In this document: positions 9,013-16,067 of the stretch, piece by piece
Layout of the letters: the number at the start of each line of letters is the position of its first letter
How positions within the stretch are numbered: position 1 is the stretch's first letter
Source of the DNA: a virus
Reading direction: 5' to 3' (one strand)
IMG/VR virus record: IMGVR_UViG_3300008625_000032
Coordinates: 1-37,260 of that record
DNA length: 37,260 nt
The notes under the pieces: generated by a model
Databases searched by the model: none
The model's input: the letters and a program-made list of their open reading frames with translations, nothing else
What the model was told of the DNA's origin: nothing
Program-made: the position numbers and the translations under genes

Positions 9013-9201
9013 AAAAAAACTTATTTAACTTAATTACTTATTTAGTGTTTTAGTTGTTATTAGTTATTAGTAAGTATACTGGTTATTCACATTTGGTTTT
9101 AAATTAGGCATAGGAATCATGAAATAAAACCAGTTATGGTAATATATAACCATTATTTATGTATACATTAGTAATATATATATTCACACTGGAAGAAACA
9201 A
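9013..9201. other. AT-rich intergenic region with two inverted repeats
   Basis: 189 nt between the zincin gene (stop at 9202) and the start of the nuclease gene. It holds an 8-bp inverted repeat, TGGTTTTA (9094-9101) and TAAAACCA (9125-9132), followed by ATGGT (9136-9140) and ACCAT (9149-9153) around an AT spacer. TATACT on the minus strand (AACCAGTATACTTAC) could be a -10 for the replication genes, but no good -35 is seen. No tRNA or convincing ORF was found. Confidence 0.5.
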
Positions 9202-9663
9202 TCAAGCTTTTTTTAGTTTTTTCATCCACTTATCAATATTTTGTTCAGCGTAATTTTCGGCTTTCCTTTCCCATTTGTTATTGTCGTGTGGGTCTAATCC
9301 ACCATGAGCCGCTACAGTACCAGCCTGATTATATCTTTTTATAAATTTATCTATACCCATTCTTTGTGCCATCATAGCATGATGACATTCGTGTAATACA
9401 GTCATAACAAAATCTCTAAAATCTGATGTTGGTTCTATTGTCATAGTATCAGTTTCAGGTATATAATCTGCTTTAATATTTTTCTTTTTATTAAAAACAA
9501 CCTTTGATTTTAATTTATGAGCTCTTACAATACCTCTTGCTATTTCAAGAAAGTCCATTCGTTCCATTAGTATTTCAGGATGTAAACTAACTTCAGTTAC
9601 TCTCTTTTTTTTAATACGAGTAGGTTTTACTTCGCTCGAAACTAATGTTTTATACAGGGACAT
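9202..9663 (-). CDS. Zincin-like metallopeptidase candidate (HExxH)
   Basis: 153 residues. VLHECHHAMMAQ carries HExxH (His91, Glu92, His95) on a predicted helix, and a downstream helix (NKWERKAENYAEQ, Glu132 or Glu136) can supply the third ligand as in gluzincins. Before the helix, DTMTIEPTS looks like the edge strand usual in minigluzincins. No signal peptide or membrane segment is present, so it probably acts in the cytoplasm. The gene overlaps the Nudix gene by 14 nt, so they are likely co-translated. The substrate is unknown; host-protein processing or removal of DNA-bound protein are guesses. The AAA-, Lys- and Gly-rich ends suggest nothing more. Confidence 0.65.
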   Translation of the reverse strand: MSLYKTLVSSEVKPTRIKKKRVTEVSLHPEILMERMDFLEIARGIVRAHKLKSKVVFNKKKNIKADYIPETDTMTIEPTSDFRDFVMTVLHECHHAMMAQRMGIDKFIKRYNQAGTVAAHGGLDPHDNNKWERKAENYAEQNIDKWMKKLKKA

Positions 9664-10240
9664 CTTCGTTGTCTTTCTGATAATTAGAATGTGGTTCTAA
9701 CAATTTTTGTGAATACCAATCGTTTTTCATTGACAATAGTCTTTTATCAAATGGTGCAGGTAACTTTGAAAATTCAAAATAACCCCAATCTTCATGTTCA
9801 TGGTTTAATACTGGTTTTTCATAGTTTACAGAATTAACTGCAAATAAATGAAATTCACCACCACCATCCTTGTTACCACAAATTAGTTTTTCAGGTACTC
9901 TATTTAATACAATTTGAGTTTCTTCCATCAACTCTCTATGTACCGCATCTATAGAAGATTCATTTTCTTGTACACGACCTTTTGGTATTGACCAATAAGA
10001 ATCAGTTCTTTTTAAACATAATAGTTGTTTATCATGTAATAATAAAAGACCAACCGATGAATCAGTATCATCTTGTGCTTCTTTAAGTAAATTTTTTAAT
10101 TTAATATTTCCTTCGGTCATTTTTTTACGTTCCTTTAAAACAGATTCTACTTGTTGTTTAAAAAACATCTTATCATTTCTTGATACTCTTTGTTTTTTCT
10201 TACCAATTTCATTCGGTTCATCTATATGAAATGTTTTCAT
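9650..10240 (-). CDS. Nudix hydrolase
   Basis: 196 residues. The Nudix box GX5EX7REUXEE spans residues 88-110: GRVQENESSIDAV followed by HRELMEETQI. The acidic REXXEE core (102-107) is intact, while the Gly normally after the core is Gln. Flanking strands (SSVGLLLLHDKQLLCLKRTD; SYWSIPKG) fit the fold, and the KGR context resembles Ap4A/diadenosine or mRNA-type Nudix enzymes more than MutT. About 55 N-terminal residues are Lys/Glu-rich and precede the domain. Substrate (nucleoside diphosphate derivative) cannot be named. It overlaps the zincin gene by 14 nt and the preceding small gene by 4 nt, a tight operon. Confidence 0.88.
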   Translation of the reverse strand: MKTFHIDEPNEIGKKKQRVSRNDKMFFKQQVESVLKERKKMTEGNIKLKNLLKEAQDDTDSSVGLLLLHDKQLLCLKRTDSYWSIPKGRVQENESSIDAVHRELMEETQIVLNRVPEKLICGNKDGGGEFHLFAVNSVNYEKPVLNHEHEDWGYFEFSKLPAPFDKRLLSMKNDWYSQKLLEPHSNYQKDNEDVPV

Positions 10241-10452
10241 ATTCCCAATACCCTTTTTATTTGAATTACTATCTCTTCCATATCCTTTACAGCTTTCTTT
10301 GCTTTACCCAAATCTCCAGCTCTCGTAGATTTAAAAACCATTTCAGATTTTTTAATCATCATTTTTGAATAGTCTTGTGCTTCACCAAATCCCATATTAA
10401 TTCTTGGCCATTTTGGTATTCTTTCTTGTAATATGTCTTTTAACTTAATCAT
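10237..10452 (-). CDS. Small conserved-looking phage protein, unknown function
   Basis: 71 residues beginning MIKLKDILQERIPKW. The MIKLKDIL opening is one I recognise from many small proteins of T4-like marine phages. The rest is charged and mainly helical (KKSEMVFKSTRAGDLGKAKK; AVKDMEEIVIQIKRVLGI). No catalytic motif, signal or membrane segment is visible. It overlaps the Nudix start by 4 nt and follows the papain-like candidate by 3 nt, so it is surely translated with them. No function is proposed. Confidence 0.6.
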   Translation of the reverse strand: MIKLKDILQERIPKWPRINMGFGEAQDYSKMMIKKSEMVFKSTRAGDLGKAKKAVKDMEEIVIQIKRVLGI

Positions 10453-10455
10453 CTA

Positions 10456-10779
10456 TTATCTTGGTGGATTAGAATCCCACGGCCCCCAATGTTGATTTCT
10501 TACCATTTTAATACCAGCTTCTTCTCCAGTATATTTATAAATTTTATGTCCTTTAACAGGAATTCCTCCAACTTTATAGTATAATTTTTTAGACATATGA
10601 ATTTCTCTTCCATTACTATAGTCAAATACTACGGAGCCTAATTCAACCCACGCATGACCAAATGGTTTACCATCAGTTTTTAAAATACCTACTCCGTGGC
10701 ATAAAGTCCATCTTTCATCGTCCATATGACTAATAGCAAGTCTACCAGCCGCTCTATAACAATCTCCACTGGCCGCCAT
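10456..10779 (-). CDS. Possible papain-like (Cys-His-Asp) small enzyme
   Basis: 107 residues. Cys7 in GDCYRAAG starts a helix, His42 lies in FGHAWVELG, and Asp53 in VVFDYSNG. A Cys helix, then G-H-A-W-V-E, then V-x-D is the order of the catalytic Cys, His and Asp in papain/transglutaminase-like folds. There is no signal peptide. It lies just after the holin-like gene in transcription order (1-nt spacing), so a peptidase or cell-wall role in lysis is conceivable, but a structural or modification role is equally possible. The triad is my reading, not a database match. Confidence 0.5.
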   Translation of the reverse strand: MAASGDCYRAAGRLAISHMDDERWTLCHGVGILKTDGKPFGHAWVELGSVVFDYSNGREIHMSKKLYYKVGGIPVKGHKIYKYTGEEAGIKMVRNQHWGPWDSNPPR

Positions 10780-10780
10780 T

Positions 10781-11194
10781 TTATTTTGTTACCCTTTTAA
10801 CCTTTTCTATAGAACGACCTGCAAAATAAGCCGCATAAACAGTCATCAATAATGTCTGATAAACTGGAACATACGCCGCTCCTATTGTAAAGTCACCCAA
10901 ATTTCCATCAAATACACTTAATATAACAAATACCGCTGTAAGAAAAATTAAAGTAATTGGTCTAATATTTTTACTTAACCAACTACCATGTTTCATATCA
11001 GCTTCCCAACGAGCAGATACTTGTTCTTGTGCCGCTTGTTCAGCTTGTATTAATATGGTTTCTAACTTTTGTTTCGCTTCAGCTTTCTCTTCACCTGACA
11101 TATGTAGGTCATCAATAATATTTCCCACATCTTTAAGTGTATCTCCACCCAATAGTGAACCAGCTCCTTTAGCAATTGTACTTAATAATCCCAT
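10781..11194 (-). CDS. Holin-like protein (3TM/GTA-type holin family)
   Basis: 137 residues. A cytoplasmic helical N-terminus (DLHMSGEEKAEAKQKLETIL, then AEQAAQEQVSARWEADMKHG) is followed by SWLSKNIRPITLIFLTAVFV and a second hydrophobic stretch VYQTLLMTVYAAYFAGRSIE. The SWLSKNIRPITL signature and terminal GRSIEK are typical of the 3TM-type holins found in gene-transfer agents and phages. About two clear membrane helices lie at 78-96 and 106-125. It would time lysis by permeabilising the inner membrane. RBS AGGAG lies 9 nt before the ATG. No endolysin with a clear catalytic motif is next to it. Confidence 0.8.
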   Translation of the reverse strand: MGLLSTIAKGAGSLLGGDTLKDVGNIIDDLHMSGEEKAEAKQKLETILIQAEQAAQEQVSARWEADMKHGSWLSKNIRPITLIFLTAVFVILSVFDGNLGDFTIGAAYVPVYQTLLMTVYAAYFAGRSIEKVKRVTK

Positions 11195-11204
11195 AACTTT
11201 TCTC

Positions 11205-11579
11205 CTAAAATTGTTCCGCAGCTAATCCATCATCTATAGCATCTTTTATATCATCTTTAGTACAATCAATTTTACCATCCATATCAGCTTTCCACACTTC
11301 CATTTTGTCACCATTTATATATAACGCTATTGAAGGAAAATTACGAATCCTTAATTTCTTACACAACTTCTTGGTTACATCAGAACGTGCTTCAAGTATT
11401 TTAGCATCCTCGTAACCTTTCAAACCCTTTAATATTTTTGGGTCTAAATCTTTCTCCTGCCATTTAGAAGTAAATTTTATAATCACTACTCCCTTACCAG
11501 CTTCATCCTTAAAATTCTTATCAGTAACCTGAGAGAATACCGATGAAATCAAAAATAGTACTCCTATTAAATATTTCAT
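11205..11579 (-). CDS. Exported thioredoxin-fold protein lacking the CxxC site
   Basis: 124 residues. Residues 1-16 (MKYLIGVLFLISSVFS) form a signal peptide with likely cleavage before Gln17. The mature part follows the thioredoxin layout: VVIIKFTSKW strand and active-site loop (31-40), helix, RIRNFPSIALYINGD with the cis-Pro candidate Pro82, and a final helix. Where WCGPC would stand it reads WQEKD, so the redox cysteines are absent; single Cys residues at 73 and about 105 do not form CxxC. It is therefore more likely a binding or chaperone-type fold in the periplasm than an oxidoreductase. RBS AGGAG 6 nt before the ATG. It lies between the holin-like and MshEN-like genes. Confidence 0.65.
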   Translation of the reverse strand: MKYLIGVLFLISSVFSQVTDKNFKDEAGKGVVIIKFTSKWQEKDLDPKILKGLKGYEDAKILEARSDVTKKLCKKLRIRNFPSIALYINGDKMEVWKADMDGKIDCTKDDIKDAIDDGLAAEQF

Positions 11580-11588
11580 AACAAACTC

Positions 11589-12188
11589 CTATTTATCACG
11601 TTTCCTTCGCTCAAGGTCTTTTATATCCTTTTGCAATTCTTTAATTGTTTCTTCAAGTTCTTCCACCATCTCATAAACAACATCCATATCATCTTGAAGT
11701 CCACCTACTTGATTTTTATATTGTTCAAAAGACCTTGGCCAATTATGACCTTCTGGTTTAGATGGATATTCTGCTTCATACAAACTTTCTAAACTTGGTA
11801 ATTGTTTGGCTTCTTCAATTTCTCCTTGTAGTGTATACCACATTCCAATTAATGACGCGAGCCCCATTCCGGCCGCTACCATAGTTTGAACCGATAGTGT
11901 GAATTTAGTATCTAATACTTTATCTTCACTTATTTCAATTGGTTCTTTTTTCTTTGAACTTGATTCTATCTTTTCAGCAACTTCTTCTTGTTTTACTTCG
12001 TGGCCATTTCCATGTTCTAATACAACGGCTGTTATATCATCAAGTGTACAAAAACCTTTATCAACAAGTATTTCACCAAGACTACGTTTGTCACCTTTTA
12101 TTTGGTCTTGTAGGGCTTGGTTTAATTGTCGCTTAGTGATAATATATTCATCACAAAGTAACTTACCTATTTTAATGTCTCCATTCAT
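11589..12188 (-). CDS. MshEN-like domain / transmembrane / coiled-coil protein
   Basis: 199 residues. Residues 5-52 match the two-repeat pattern of the MshEN (GspE/PilB N-terminal) domain: KIGKLLCDEYIITKRQLNQA then LQDQ, and after a short linker SLGEILVDKGFCTLDDI. MshEN domains of type II secretion and pilus ATPases bind cyclic di-GMP. Here the usual R-L-G and first G are K-I-G and E. One membrane helix follows (about 98-120, TLSVQTMVAAGMGLASLIGM) and the C-terminal 40 residues are a charged coiled coil (DDMDVVYEMVEELEETIKEL). With the N-terminus inside, the coiled coil would be periplasmic, a topology shared with inner-membrane spanins. RBS AGGGGA before the ATG. The function is unknown; a lysis or signalling role is inference. 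Confidence 0.6.
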   Translation of the reverse strand: MNGDIKIGKLLCDEYIITKRQLNQALQDQIKGDKRSLGEILVDKGFCTLDDITAVVLEHGNGHEVKQEEVAEKIESSSKKKEPIEISEDKVLDTKFTLSVQTMVAAGMGLASLIGMWYTLQGEIEEAKQLPSLESLYEAEYPSKPEGHNWPRSFEQYKNQVGGLQDDMDVVYEMVEELEETIKELQKDIKDLERRKRDK

Positions 12189-12210
12189 TTTATTCCCCTA
12201 ATAAAATCCT

Positions 12211-12216
12211 ATTATA
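12211..12216 (-). promoter_or_regulatory. Possible -10 element before the MshEN-like gene
   Basis: The minus strand reads ACATATAATAGG, with a perfect TATAAT about 22 nt before the ATG at 12188. No convincing -35 is seen at 16-18 nt, and the late-type TATTTATA box is absent here. It lies just downstream of a terminator, so some promoter is expected for the 12188-9202 group. Confidence 0.35.
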
Positions 12217-12258
12217 TGTTTTTCACTTGTCATGCTACCATCCACAATCTAACGTGTT

Positions 12259-12292
12259 AAAAAAAATCCTTTATCTCCTAAAATAAGGATTT
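12259..12292 (-). terminator. Rho-independent terminator after the 49-residue gene
   Basis: On the minus strand AAATCCTT (12292-12285) pairs with AAGGATTT (12271-12264) around a 13-nt loop, followed by a run of eight T (12266-12259). The stop codon of the small basic gene lies at the edge of the stem. It would end the transcript carrying the outer-membrane-like gene. Confidence 0.65.
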
Positions 12293-12420
12293 GCTGGTTG
12301 TTTATCTTTTTCTTTTTTCAACCATTTTTTATGTTGAATTGATGTTCTACCTTCTGTAGCCCATTTTTTATTCAACAATCGTCTTTTTCGTTTTCTATCT
12401 TTAGCTTTTTTATTCGGCAC
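12271..12420 (-). CDS. Very basic 49-residue protein (GTG start)
   Basis: GTG at 12418-12420 opens a frame ending with TAA at 12271. The protein begins (M)PNKKAKDRKRKRRLLNKKWA, continues TEGRTSIQHKKWLKKEK and ends NPYFRR. More than a third of it is Lys/Arg, and it resembles small basic proteins I know from marine T4-like phages. The start lies 3 nt after the stop of the outer-membrane-like gene, with GGGG about 9 nt upstream. The stop sits in a terminator hairpin. A nucleic-acid-binding role is possible but only compositional. It is shorter than 60 codons and has no ATG start. Confidence 0.65.
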   Translation of the reverse strand: MPNKKAKDRKRKRRLLNKKWATEGRTSIQHKKWLKKEKDKQPANPYFRR

Positions 12421-12423
12421 AAA

Positions 12424-13755
12424 TTAAAACCCCACAAACTGATAATTTAGGCCGAATTTAAAATCATAAGCTGGTCGTTCCCAATAATATAAATAACGAC
12501 CTTCCGCAAATACACCTAAGTTATCTTGTAACTTTACACCAAAGATAGCACCAAAGTCATAATCATTCCATAAGTGAGTAATTCCATCATCTGCAAATTT
12601 AAACGTTGATGGGTCTCCACTTCCATCACCTATATGTCCTACACACATTGGACACTCTTCCATTCCTTCTAAATGTCCTTTATAATGCATCGCATTATGA
12701 AAAGAATATTTATCATGTCCATAATGATACGGCAACCAATTACCCCAAGCATGCATCCACCAGTTATCAGCATAATGATAATAATCAATACCAATTACTA
12801 ATGATGTTTCTCTTTGAAAACCCAGGTCTTTTTTCTTACCATCAATGTATGTTTCTAACATACCTGGGAAGTGGTATATAAAGTATTCTCTATCTGTATA
12901 TGCAAAAATACGACCATCTTCATCTCTCCATAACCAATCATGACCCCAATACTCTCCACCTTCATTCCAAAATGGACCAGAACCTTCAATAGGCACCCAT
13001 TCACCATTTACATATTCCATTAATTCACTTTGAATCCAATTTCCATCTTCATCAATAGCATTAGCATCTATCCATTGGTTATCATCAATACCAAAAGCAT
13101 CTTCAGCAAAATCCCACCATTGACCTTTATACCAAGTTGTATCTAATACCATAGCATCAAATCCATATACTGGATGTTGTCTATGTTTAGCACCAATGCT
13201 AAGTGTTAATTTATCATCTAAAATTGGTGGAGTCCATTTTAATCTTAAATCACCTTGCCCATATTTAATATCTTCTAACCCTAACTCCGTCCAACCAATT
13301 TTAGCCATCGCCCACTTACCAGTATATCGTATCCAGTATTCTTGATTGAGATATTCATTACCCCATTGACGACCTTCTGACCATTTAATCAAATATTCCC
13401 ATCCTTTTACAGGACCAAATGTAGCATTTTCATTTGCATTTTGTTCTGAACCATCATACCAAGTTCCACCATTTCCAGCGTTCTTAACGCCTCGTTTAGG
13501 TTCATATTTAAATCTACCAATCTTTCTTAAACCAAATGATTTTTGAAAATCTGGTTGTAAATCTCTTTCTGTTCTTTCTACCTCAAGAGCACCAGTAGAT
13601 AATCCACCAATAATAGCAAATCTATCATCTTGGTGTCTTGGTGCATTTAAACTGAAACTCGCATAAGCTGTGGAATACTTAAAGAATTTCCAAAGTTCGT
13701 TCTCCGCAAACAAAGATGAGGTCATTAATAGACCTAAAATAATTTTCTTTAACAT
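12424..13755 (-). CDS. Exported, probable outer-membrane beta-barrel protein
   Basis: 443 residues from ATG at 13755, chosen over the ATG at 13797 because AGGAGA lies 6 nt upstream and the product then begins with a signal peptide, MLKKIILGLLMTSSLFA, cleaved before Glu18. The mature protein is rich in Trp, Tyr, Gly and Asp, with alternating hydrophobic strands (EYWIRYTGKWAMAKIGWTEL; LTLSIGAKHR; TSLVIGIDYYHY; NLGVFAEGRYLYYW) and loops full of Asp/Asn. It ends YDFKFGLNYQFVGF, a strand with a terminal Phe like the BAM recognition signal of outer-membrane barrels. It has no motif of a known virion protein. Candidate roles are receptor masking, superinfection exclusion or nutrient uptake. It has its own late-type box 44 nt upstream. 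Confidence 0.7.
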   Translation of the reverse strand: MLKKIILGLLMTSSLFAENELWKFFKYSTAYASFSLNAPRHQDDRFAIIGGLSTGALEVERTERDLQPDFQKSFGLRKIGRFKYEPKRGVKNAGNGGTWYDGSEQNANENATFGPVKGWEYLIKWSEGRQWGNEYLNQEYWIRYTGKWAMAKIGWTELGLEDIKYGQGDLRLKWTPPILDDKLTLSIGAKHRQHPVYGFDAMVLDTTWYKGQWWDFAEDAFGIDDNQWIDANAIDEDGNWIQSELMEYVNGEWVPIEGSGPFWNEGGEYWGHDWLWRDEDGRIFAYTDREYFIYHFPGMLETYIDGKKKDLGFQRETSLVIGIDYYHYADNWWMHAWGNWLPYHYGHDKYSFHNAMHYKGHLEGMEECPMCVGHIGDGSGDPSTFKFADDGITHLWNDYDFGAIFGVKLQDNLGVFAEGRYLYYWERPAYDFKFGLNYQFVGF

Positions 13756-13798
13756 CTGTTTTCTCCTATTAAAATTAACTTTTTTACCACTATACAAC

Positions 13799-13806
13799 TA
13801 TAAATA
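13799..13806 (-). promoter_or_regulatory. Late-type promoter box TATTTATA before the outer-membrane-like gene
   Basis: The minus strand reads TAATATTTATAGTTGTATAG, with the box ending 43 nt before the ATG at 13755. It lies in the short gap after the stop of the 344-residue virion gene. Orientation matches the downstream gene. Confidence 0.6.
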
Positions 13807-13821
13807 TTAAAAAATATTTTT

Positions 13822-14856
13822 TTAGACATCAAATCTAACTACTATGGAATAGGCCTCACCCTTATCATTTTTGAGTGGCCTACCTAATTTTGCTAACGCT
13901 AACAAATCATTATTATCATTATACAAACCAACTGTAGTTATATAAGGTGAAAAATCAGAATGTGTCGTGTTATTTATAGCAAATTCTGTGGCTTCATAAC
14001 TTGTTTGTAAAGAACCACTACCACCGCTTGGATTGTCGCCTGGTGCAAACACTCTCCAAGCATCTGGTGAGTTCGGCATAACACTAATACTACCACTTCT
14101 ACCAGAAGTTATACTAATATTAGTACTTGTATTAAACTCTGTAGGCCCTACATTACATAAATATTCGTGTTCATATATAGTATGTGTACTCTTAAAGTCC
14201 AATTCCCAACCATCAGTACCACTACCAAGTCCTACACTACTATAAGAACCAGTATCTGTTATTGTAATGACTCCATGTTCATAAAAAACATTTCCTATAG
14301 AACTACCACTACCTTCGGCAGTTAAACTCGAACCATCCCAACTACTACTCTTAAACGCTGCAAAACTAGCAGAATACGTATTGTCATATAAATTTCCATG
14401 ACCATCATCAAAAATAGTATAAGTTACTCCAGTACTATCATCCGTTAGTTTAACGCTACCAGGTTTTATACCTTCATTATAAAATTGTTGTGGAATTGAT
14501 ATAACATTTATTCTATTGTGTAAATCCCTATAACACTTATTAGTATCTGTATTACCAAAACTTTGCCATGGTATGTTTCCATCCCTATAATACAAATGTC
14601 TCATTGACCAGTAAGTTGGTATTTTATACCAAGTACCTTGACTCCAAGGGTCTTTACCAACGCTTGCAGAATGTGCGTTATAATCTCCGAATGAGTGTGA
14701 TTCCGCAGTTGAAGTGTCGAAGTTGTGCCAACTTCCAGATAACCCTTCGATACAATAAACACCACTTCCACTATCAGCTTGTGTGAAAGTGAAATCCTTA
14801 TAAGTTTTAAAAGGTGTTATTAGAGCGTCTGTTGGGTCGAGATTTTTAAATATCAT
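13822..14856 (-). CDS. Virion structural protein (fibre/tail-associated), paralogous C-terminus with its upstream neighbour
   Basis: 344 residues, Ser/Gly/Thr/Tyr-rich, with no signal peptide. It begins MIFKNLDPTDALITPFKTYK. The C-terminus, YITTVGLYNDNNDLLALAKL followed by GRPL and a final VRFDV strand, matches the end of the protein encoded at 14877-16055 (YITTVGMYNDENELLAVAKL, KPL, VKLDF). The middle sections differ, so the two share an attachment or assembly module on different bodies. The compositional style and late-gene position argue for a virion component. Its exact place (tail fibre, whisker or baseplate) cannot be told. It is in one operon with 14877-16721 (20-nt gap). Confidence 0.7.
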   Translation of the reverse strand: MIFKNLDPTDALITPFKTYKDFTFTQADSGSGVYCIEGLSGSWHNFDTSTAESHSFGDYNAHSASVGKDPWSQGTWYKIPTYWSMRHLYYRDGNIPWQSFGNTDTNKCYRDLHNRINVISIPQQFYNEGIKPGSVKLTDDSTGVTYTIFDDGHGNLYDNTYSASFAAFKSSSWDGSSLTAEGSGSSIGNVFYEHGVITITDTGSYSSVGLGSGTDGWELDFKSTHTIYEHEYLCNVGPTEFNTSTNISITSGRSGSISVMPNSPDAWRVFAPGDNPSGGSGSLQTSYEATEFAINNTTHSDFSPYITTVGLYNDNNDLLALAKLGRPLKNDKGEAYSIVVRFDV

Positions 14857-14876
14857 TTTTGACCCTCTCCGTTAGA

Positions 14877-16055
14877 CTAAAAGTCTAATTTGACTTTAAT
14901 AATAGCTTCCCTAGCGTAAGATTTCAATAAAGGTTTACTTAACTTAGCAACAGCTAATAGTTCATTTTCATCATTATACATACCGACCGTAGTAATGTAA
15001 GTCTTTGGGTCTTTATGAAATGATGGATTAGTAAACGAACCATCCGACTGCGTAAAGAATGTTGGGTTGTTACTAAAATTGTATCTCTTATTCCTTACTC
15101 TACAAAAGTAATGAGTTGAAGAAATATTTTCTTCTCTTCGAGCTTGGAATTTTGCACCACCAACTAAAGCGTTATAAAACTTTTGGTTATTATCTTCCGC
15201 ACCAGTTATAGTTCTTTCAGTTCCTAATGAACCAGAAGCATCAGCTTGAGTGGCACTTATAATCCAAATACCTAAATCTGGATAAAACAACCCAAGTCCA
15301 CCACCTGCCTGACTTGTTGCCGCTATTGATGTTTCCGCAACACCACTTGATAATGAACCAGTGATAATATTAAAAACTCTACCACCTTTGTTTACCGATG
15401 GGTCAACTGTTGCACCACTATCATCAATTAGTTTCCAGTATGTTTGACCTGTTGTATCTACACCAGAACTACCACTTAACCAAAGTTCCCAATTACCTGG
15501 GTCAACCTTTTCACGAATCCGAGCTCTATTTGCAGATATGATGTAAACATCGTCTGCGTCAACACTTCCAGCCATAGTAAACTTACTATCATTTGGTGTT
15601 AGTAAAATATTTCTGAATTGTGAATACATAGCTTTAGATGATGCATTATCACCACCACTAGCTTTTGAACCACTACCATTGTAATGACCATACGCAATAC
15701 CAAATTGAACTTGAGCAGTATCATCACTTGGGTCTACTGAATATACATCATAATAATACTCACCACTACTTCCACTTTGTGTAGACGATGTAAAATAAGT
15801 TGATAAACTTCCAGTATTACCAGACCATAGTGGAGAAGAAACAACGGCCTTCATGTTCTCCAAAATGTCGTTGTCTGGGTCAAAAACTGTATATATACTT
15901 GGTTTAGTTACTGGAGCTGGTCTTCCAATACTTTTACCAAGGAGTTTTGATGCGACAGATAAACCACCAATACCTTTACCAGACTTTACAGCTTCTTCAA
16001 TCTGTATTATTTCCGCTGGTGATAAACCTTTTTTCTTTTTCTTCATTTTAGCCAT
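14877..16055 (-). CDS. Virion structural protein of the marine T4-like type
   Basis: 392 residues. The Lys-rich start (MAKMKKKKKGLSPAEIIQIE) leads into a predicted helix and then a beta-rich body. The phrases SQFRNILLTPNDSKFTMAGS and RARIREKVDPGNWELWLSG look like those of structural proteins I know from cyanophages and other marine T4-like phages. The C-terminal module (YITTVGMYNDENELLAVAKL) is shared with the 344-residue neighbour downstream in the operon. RBS AGGAGAT lies just before the ATG. The role in the particle is unknown. Confidence 0.7.
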   Translation of the reverse strand: MAKMKKKKKGLSPAEIIQIEEAVKSGKGIGGLSVASKLLGKSIGRPAPVTKPSIYTVFDPDNDILENMKAVVSSPLWSGNTGSLSTYFTSSTQSGSSGEYYYDVYSVDPSDDTAQVQFGIAYGHYNGSGSKASGGDNASSKAMYSQFRNILLTPNDSKFTMAGSVDADDVYIISANRARIREKVDPGNWELWLSGSSGVDTTGQTYWKLIDDSGATVDPSVNKGGRVFNIITGSLSSGVAETSIAATSQAGGGLGLFYPDLGIWIISATQADASGSLGTERTITGAEDNNQKFYNALVGGAKFQARREENISSTHYFCRVRNKRYNFSNNPTFFTQSDGSFTNPSFHKDPKTYITTVGMYNDENELLAVAKLSKPLLKSYAREAIIKVKLDF

Positions 16056-16067
16056 TTTTTATATCTC

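Noticed and set aside
9013-9201. tRNA gene in the longest left-half gap
   Set aside because: The hairpins are too short and AT-only, with no T-loop or acceptor-stem pattern on either strand.
10781-12188. Classical i-spanin/o-spanin pair formed by the 199- and 124-residue proteins
   Set aside because: The exported partner has no lipobox cysteine and shows a thioredoxin-like layout, so an o-spanin call is not supported.
12488-12495. TATTTATA on the minus strand inside the outer-membrane-like gene, 68 nt before the small basic gene
   Set aside because: It encodes Tyr-Leu-Tyr in a barrel strand and lies within a gene; the 49-residue gene can be translated from the upstream transcript. Treated as background.
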